Source of the DNA: an uncultured Clostridia bacterium
GTDB taxonomy: Bacteria > Bacillota > Clostridia > Peptostreptococcales > Anaerovoracaceae
Reading direction: 5' to 3'
DNA: 7,750 nt
Assembly (NCBI GenBank): GCA_946541285.1
Contig: CAMNJG010000059.1
Coordinates: 1-7,750 of the forward strand
Part shown: positions 5,415 to 7,750 of the stretch, in pieces
Layout: every line of letters starts with the position of its first letter
Numbering within the stretch: the first letter of the stretch is position 1
The notes under the pieces: generated by a model
Seen by the model: only the letters and a program-made list of their open reading frames with translations
The model's database searches: none
What the model was told of the DNA's origin: nothing
Made by a program: the position numbers and the translations under genes

Positions 5415-7535
5415 ATGAAATCATCAGACAGAGAGATCGGTTCGACGAAGAACAGTCCGAATGGTTCGATGGGGAATACGATTAAGATAAAGAAGTCACC
5501 CGAAGGCGGAAAGAAAGGAAAGGAAAACAGTCCAAAGAAAAAGTACCCTAAGAGGAATCCTGCGTCTGCACAGGCAGATCCTTCATCAGCGGGTCAGTCT
5601 GCGGAACCGGCAGATCAGAAAACGGAAAAGAAAGAATCCTCTAAGGCGGTTCCTGCCGCAGTGGCCGGAGCAGGTGCTGTGGCCGCTGCCGGAACGGGAA
5701 CAAAAAGCGTAAAGGAAACGGGTGATCCGGGATCCTCAGGACAGGCTGGCGGTCAGGATGCTTCCTGTTCCTCCTCCGAAAAAAAGAAAAAAAGAAAACG
5801 GTGGAAGGCTCTTCTGTGTATCCTGCTGATCCTTCTCCTGATTCTTGGCGGGATCTACTTTGTGCCGACAAAAGTGTATGGAAGGGCGCATGACGGACTT
5901 CACAGAGGTACGAGTGGGGTCCTTACCGGAATTACGTCAATGAAGGATCAGGGAAAAAAGAATTCTTCGGAGGATTCCGATGACAGCGGAGAAAAGGAAG
6001 CGGAAGAAAACTACGAATTCCATCCTCACGCAGTGGACAGTACGGATCCGGCCAGACGGATCAAATCCACACAGGTACAGGTGGACGGAAAAACACTGGC
6101 GGATATTTCGGAGTATCAGCCGAAGGAAAAAATTACCTTTGAAACAGGGGATCAGTATACGGAAGTTGACGGAATCATTACGTTCCGTGGAAATAATTTC
6201 CGGGACTCCGCCTCTTATGGTACCGCCAGTATCACGAAAAAGAAGTTCGGGGATGCCTGGACGAAAGACACGACGGCTCTGGTCGCGCCGGACGGCGAAT
6301 TCTGGAGTGGAAACGGGTGGACCGGCCAGCCGCTGATTGTAACCTGGTCAAAAGATACCCGGCAGCACATGTATATGGAAAGCTGGGCACAGGAACAGGA
6401 TCATCTGACGGAGGTCATTTACGCCTCCCTGGATGGCCACATTTATTTCCTGGAGCTGGAAACCGGAAAAGAGACCCGTCCGGCCATGGAGCTGGGGTAT
6501 ACTTTCAAAGGCGCGGGCGCGCTGGATCCGAGAGGATATCCGATCCTGTATGTTGGCAGTGGATATGACAGCAAGCTGGGCAGGAGCCATGCTTTTATCA
6601 TTAATCTCCTGGACTGCAAGGTCATGCATGAGTTCGGGAAACAGGATCCGTTCAGCCTGCGCGGCAATCTCAGTTTCTTTGACAGTTCCCCGCTTGTGGA
6701 CGCGGAGACAGACCAGCTGATTTATCCGGGGGAAAACGGGATTCTGTATATCATGAAACTGAATACAAAGTATCAGGAAAAGAAGGGATCCCTGACGATT
6801 GATCCGGAAGAACCGGTGAGATGGCATTATTCCGGAAGCCGTTCCTGGTACCTCGGGATGGAGGACAGCGCGCTCATCTGGAAAGGCCATATCTTCTTTA
6901 CGACCAATGACGGTTATCTTTTCTGCCTCAATCTCAATACCCTGGAAACCGTCTGGGTGCAGGATGTACTGGACGATACGAACTGTACGCCGGTCCTGGA
7001 ACTGGAAGACGGGCATCCGTACATTTATACCAGTACCAGTTTCCATCTGGGCTGGCGAAGCAGTACGACGGCTGAGATTCCGGTCTGGAAGATTGACGCG
7101 GAGACCGGAGAGATCGTGTGGAGTACAAGTTATGAGTGCCGCAGTGTCAAGGGTAATTCCGGCGGGGTCCAGGGAACCCTGGCCATCGGGAAACATGACC
7201 TGAAAGATCTGATCTTTGTGCCGGTTGCCAAGACACCGACCGTATCCAGTGGCAAAATCGTGGCGCTGAATAAGAAGACCGGCGAGGAGGAATGGGTCCT
7301 GGAAGACAATGCCTATACCTGGTCCAGTCCGGTGACGGTGTATACGAAAAAAGGAAAAGGCTATGTCATCACCTGCGATTCCATCGGAGATATGTATCTG
7401 CTCGACGGAAAGACCGGCGAGGTGCTGGATAACATGAATCTCGGCAGCAATGTCGAGGCGAGTCCGGCAGTGTATAAGGATACACTGGTCGTGGGTACCC
7501 GCGGACAGAAAATCTACGGTGTGAAGCTGCAGTAA
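5415..7535 (+). CDS. Membrane-anchored beta-propeller (PQQ/WD-like repeat) protein
   Basis: 706 aa; AAAGAGG lies 5 nt before the ATG. Residues 1-130 are low complexity: Lys/Ser/Pro-rich, with an Ala/Gly/Val run at 78-93 and a basic cluster (KKKKRKR) just before a single membrane helix at about 132-150 (ALLCILLILLLILGG). The positive-inside rule puts the N-terminus in the cytoplasm and the rest outside. After a short acidic linker, from about residue 245 there are repeated blade-like units with a display strand then a turn such as LETGKE, LNTLETVW, DAETGEIVW, NKKTGEEEW or DGKTGEVLD. I count roughly seven or eight, enough for one closed propeller. This resembles PQQ-like repeat proteins, but I see no evidence that it binds PQQ or is a dehydrogenase. 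It likely binds a ligand, wall component or protein partner outside the cell. The cytoplasmic Ser/Thr-rich tail is a candidate substrate for the operon's kinase (inference). Confidence 0.85.
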   Translation: MKSSDREIGSTKNSPNGSMGNTIKIKKSPEGGKKGKENSPKKKYPKRNPASAQADPSSAGQSAEPADQKTEKKESSKAVPAAVAGAGAVAAAGTGTKSVKETGDPGSSGQAGGQDASCSSSEKKKKRKRWKALLCILLILLLILGGIYFVPTKVYGRAHDGLHRGTSGVLTGITSMKDQGKKNSSEDSDDSGEKEAEENYEFHPHAVDSTDPARRIKSTQVQVDGKTLADISEYQPKEKITFETGDQYTEVDGIITFRGNNFRDSASYGTASITKKKFGDAWTKDTTALVAPDGEFWSGNGWTGQPLIVTWSKDTRQHMYMESWAQEQDHLTEVIYASLDGHIYFLELETGKETRPAMELGYTFKGAGALDPRGYPILYVGSGYDSKLGRSHAFIINLLDCKVMHEFGKQDPFSLRGNLSFFDSSPLVDAETDQLIYPGENGILYIMKLNTKYQEKKGSLTIDPEEPVRWHYSGSRSWYLGMEDSALIWKGHIFFTTNDGYLFCLNLNTLETVWVQDVLDDTNCTPVLELEDGHPYIYTSTSFHLGWRSSTTAEIPVWKIDAETGEIVWSTSYECRSVKGNSGGVQGTLAIGKHDLKDLIFVPVAKTPTVSSGKIVALNKKTGEEEWVLEDNAYTWSSPVTVYTKKGKGYVITCDSIGDMYLLDGKTGEVLDNMNLGSNVEASPAVYKDTLVVGTRGQKIYGVKLQ

Positions 7536-7597
7536 ACCGGTAAATCAGGATTGAATGAGTTGTCTGCAGATTTGTTGCGGATACACCAGGAAGAATG

Positions 7598-7629
7598 ACA
7601 GGAGCGTGGGAAAGTCTGCGCTCCTGTTT
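7598..7629 (+). terminator. Probable Rho-independent terminator after the operon
   Basis: A perfect 9-bp inverted repeat ACAGGAGCG (7598-7606) and CGCTCCTGT (7619-7627) encloses a 12-nt loop whose first two positions can extend the stem by G-U pairs. It lies 62 nt after the last stop codon. The T-run is short (TGTTTCC), so termination may be weak. It is the only strong hairpin in the 3' region. Confidence 0.55.
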
Positions 7630-7750
7630 CCAGATTATCAATATTTTCAGGTTCTTCCGCAACCATTAGTACATTCTGTCATTCTGAGGAGCAAAGCAGA
7701 CGATTCCAATAATTCAAAAAATATGATATTTCTATGATAAAACAATGAGA
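7630..7750. other. Non-coding 3' region, AT-rich towards the end
   Basis: Apart from the repeat-like piece at 7677-7707 I see no supported gene here. The last 40 bases are AT-rich and contain TATGAT twice (7722-7727, 7733-7738). No -35 element at proper spacing is clear, so a promoter for a gene beyond the window is possible but not shown. Confidence 0.4.
7677..7707. repeat. Possible remnant of a dispersed GTCATTCTGAGG-type repeat
   Basis: The stretch beginning TGTCATTCTGAGGAGCAAAG and continuing to GACGATTCC resembles a widely seen intergenic repeat family of the form GTCATTCTGAGG...AAGCGACGAAGAATC that I recall from several bacterial phyla. Only one half is present and I see no partner arm (CCTCAGAATGAC) in the window. 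CATTCTG also occurs twice in near tandem (7672-7678, 7680-7686). Identification rests on memory of the consensus. Confidence 0.35.

Noticed and set aside
6348..7196. Long open frame on the - strand (282 codons) opposite the propeller gene
   Set aside because: The + strand frame has regular propeller repeats; the antisense product shows none.
5415..7535. PQQ-dependent dehydrogenase
   Set aside because: Only the repeat fold is evident; I see no cofactor or calcium-binding motif typical of those enzymes, and the protein is membrane-anchored with a disordered cytoplasmic tail.
7555..7737. 60-codon + strand open frame after the operon
   Set aside because: It runs through the terminator-like hairpin and the repeat-like segment, has no good ribosome site and no family resemblance.
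7722..7738. Two TATGAT boxes as -10 promoter elements
   Set aside because: No -35-like hexamer at 16-18 nt spacing; AT-rich sequence gives such boxes by chance.
1..7750. CRISPR array, tRNA/rRNA genes, insertion sequence or phage genes
   Set aside because: No regularly spaced repeats, cloverleaf, transposase or phage motif was seen on either strand.

Overview
The window reads as part of a genome from an anaerobic Clostridia-type member of the Bacillota, probably a gut or rumen lineage. The reasons are strong AAGGAG/AAAGGA Shine-Dalgarno sites, a moderate G+C content near 50%, a clostridial-style A-type flavodiiron protein, and a clostridial-style short MoaE homologue. Species cannot be named from the sequence. 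All seven genes lie on the + strand, with gaps of 63 nt or less, so the layout looks like one operon. Its promoter must lie upstream of base 1.

Layout: (1) 1-787, the 3' two thirds of a flavodiiron (FprA-like) gene. (2) 803-4522, a tight block encoding an atypical Ser/Thr kinase with a zinc ribbon, a vWA/TerY-like protein with a complete MIDAS, and a PP2C phosphatase with a long C-terminal coiled coil. This is the kinase + vWA + PP2C combination known as the TerY-P triad of tellurium-resistance (Ter) related stress systems. (3) 4586-4933, a small protein that is essentially the TerY C-terminal zinc-ribbon domain, here separate from the vWA protein. (4) 4956-5351, a MoaE-like protein that keeps both catalytic lysine positions but ends right after the second. 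(5) 5415-7535, a membrane-anchored outward-facing beta-propeller (PQQ/WD-like) with a Lys/Ser-rich cytoplasmic N-terminus. (6) 7536-7750, non-coding: a terminator-like hairpin and a possible dispersed-repeat remnant.

Working model (inference): the propeller protein links the outside of the cell to a cytoplasmic phospho-switch in which kinase and phosphatase set the phosphorylation state and the vWA protein and TerY_C-like zinc ribbon act as metal-dependent scaffold parts. The MoaE-like protein and the flavodiiron protein may be effectors or clients. The TerY-P core is a recognised theme. The less usual parts are the split TerY_C domain, the coiled-coil phosphatase, the lone MoaE homologue and the propeller. 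No Ter proper genes (TerB/C/D/Z) are visible in the window.
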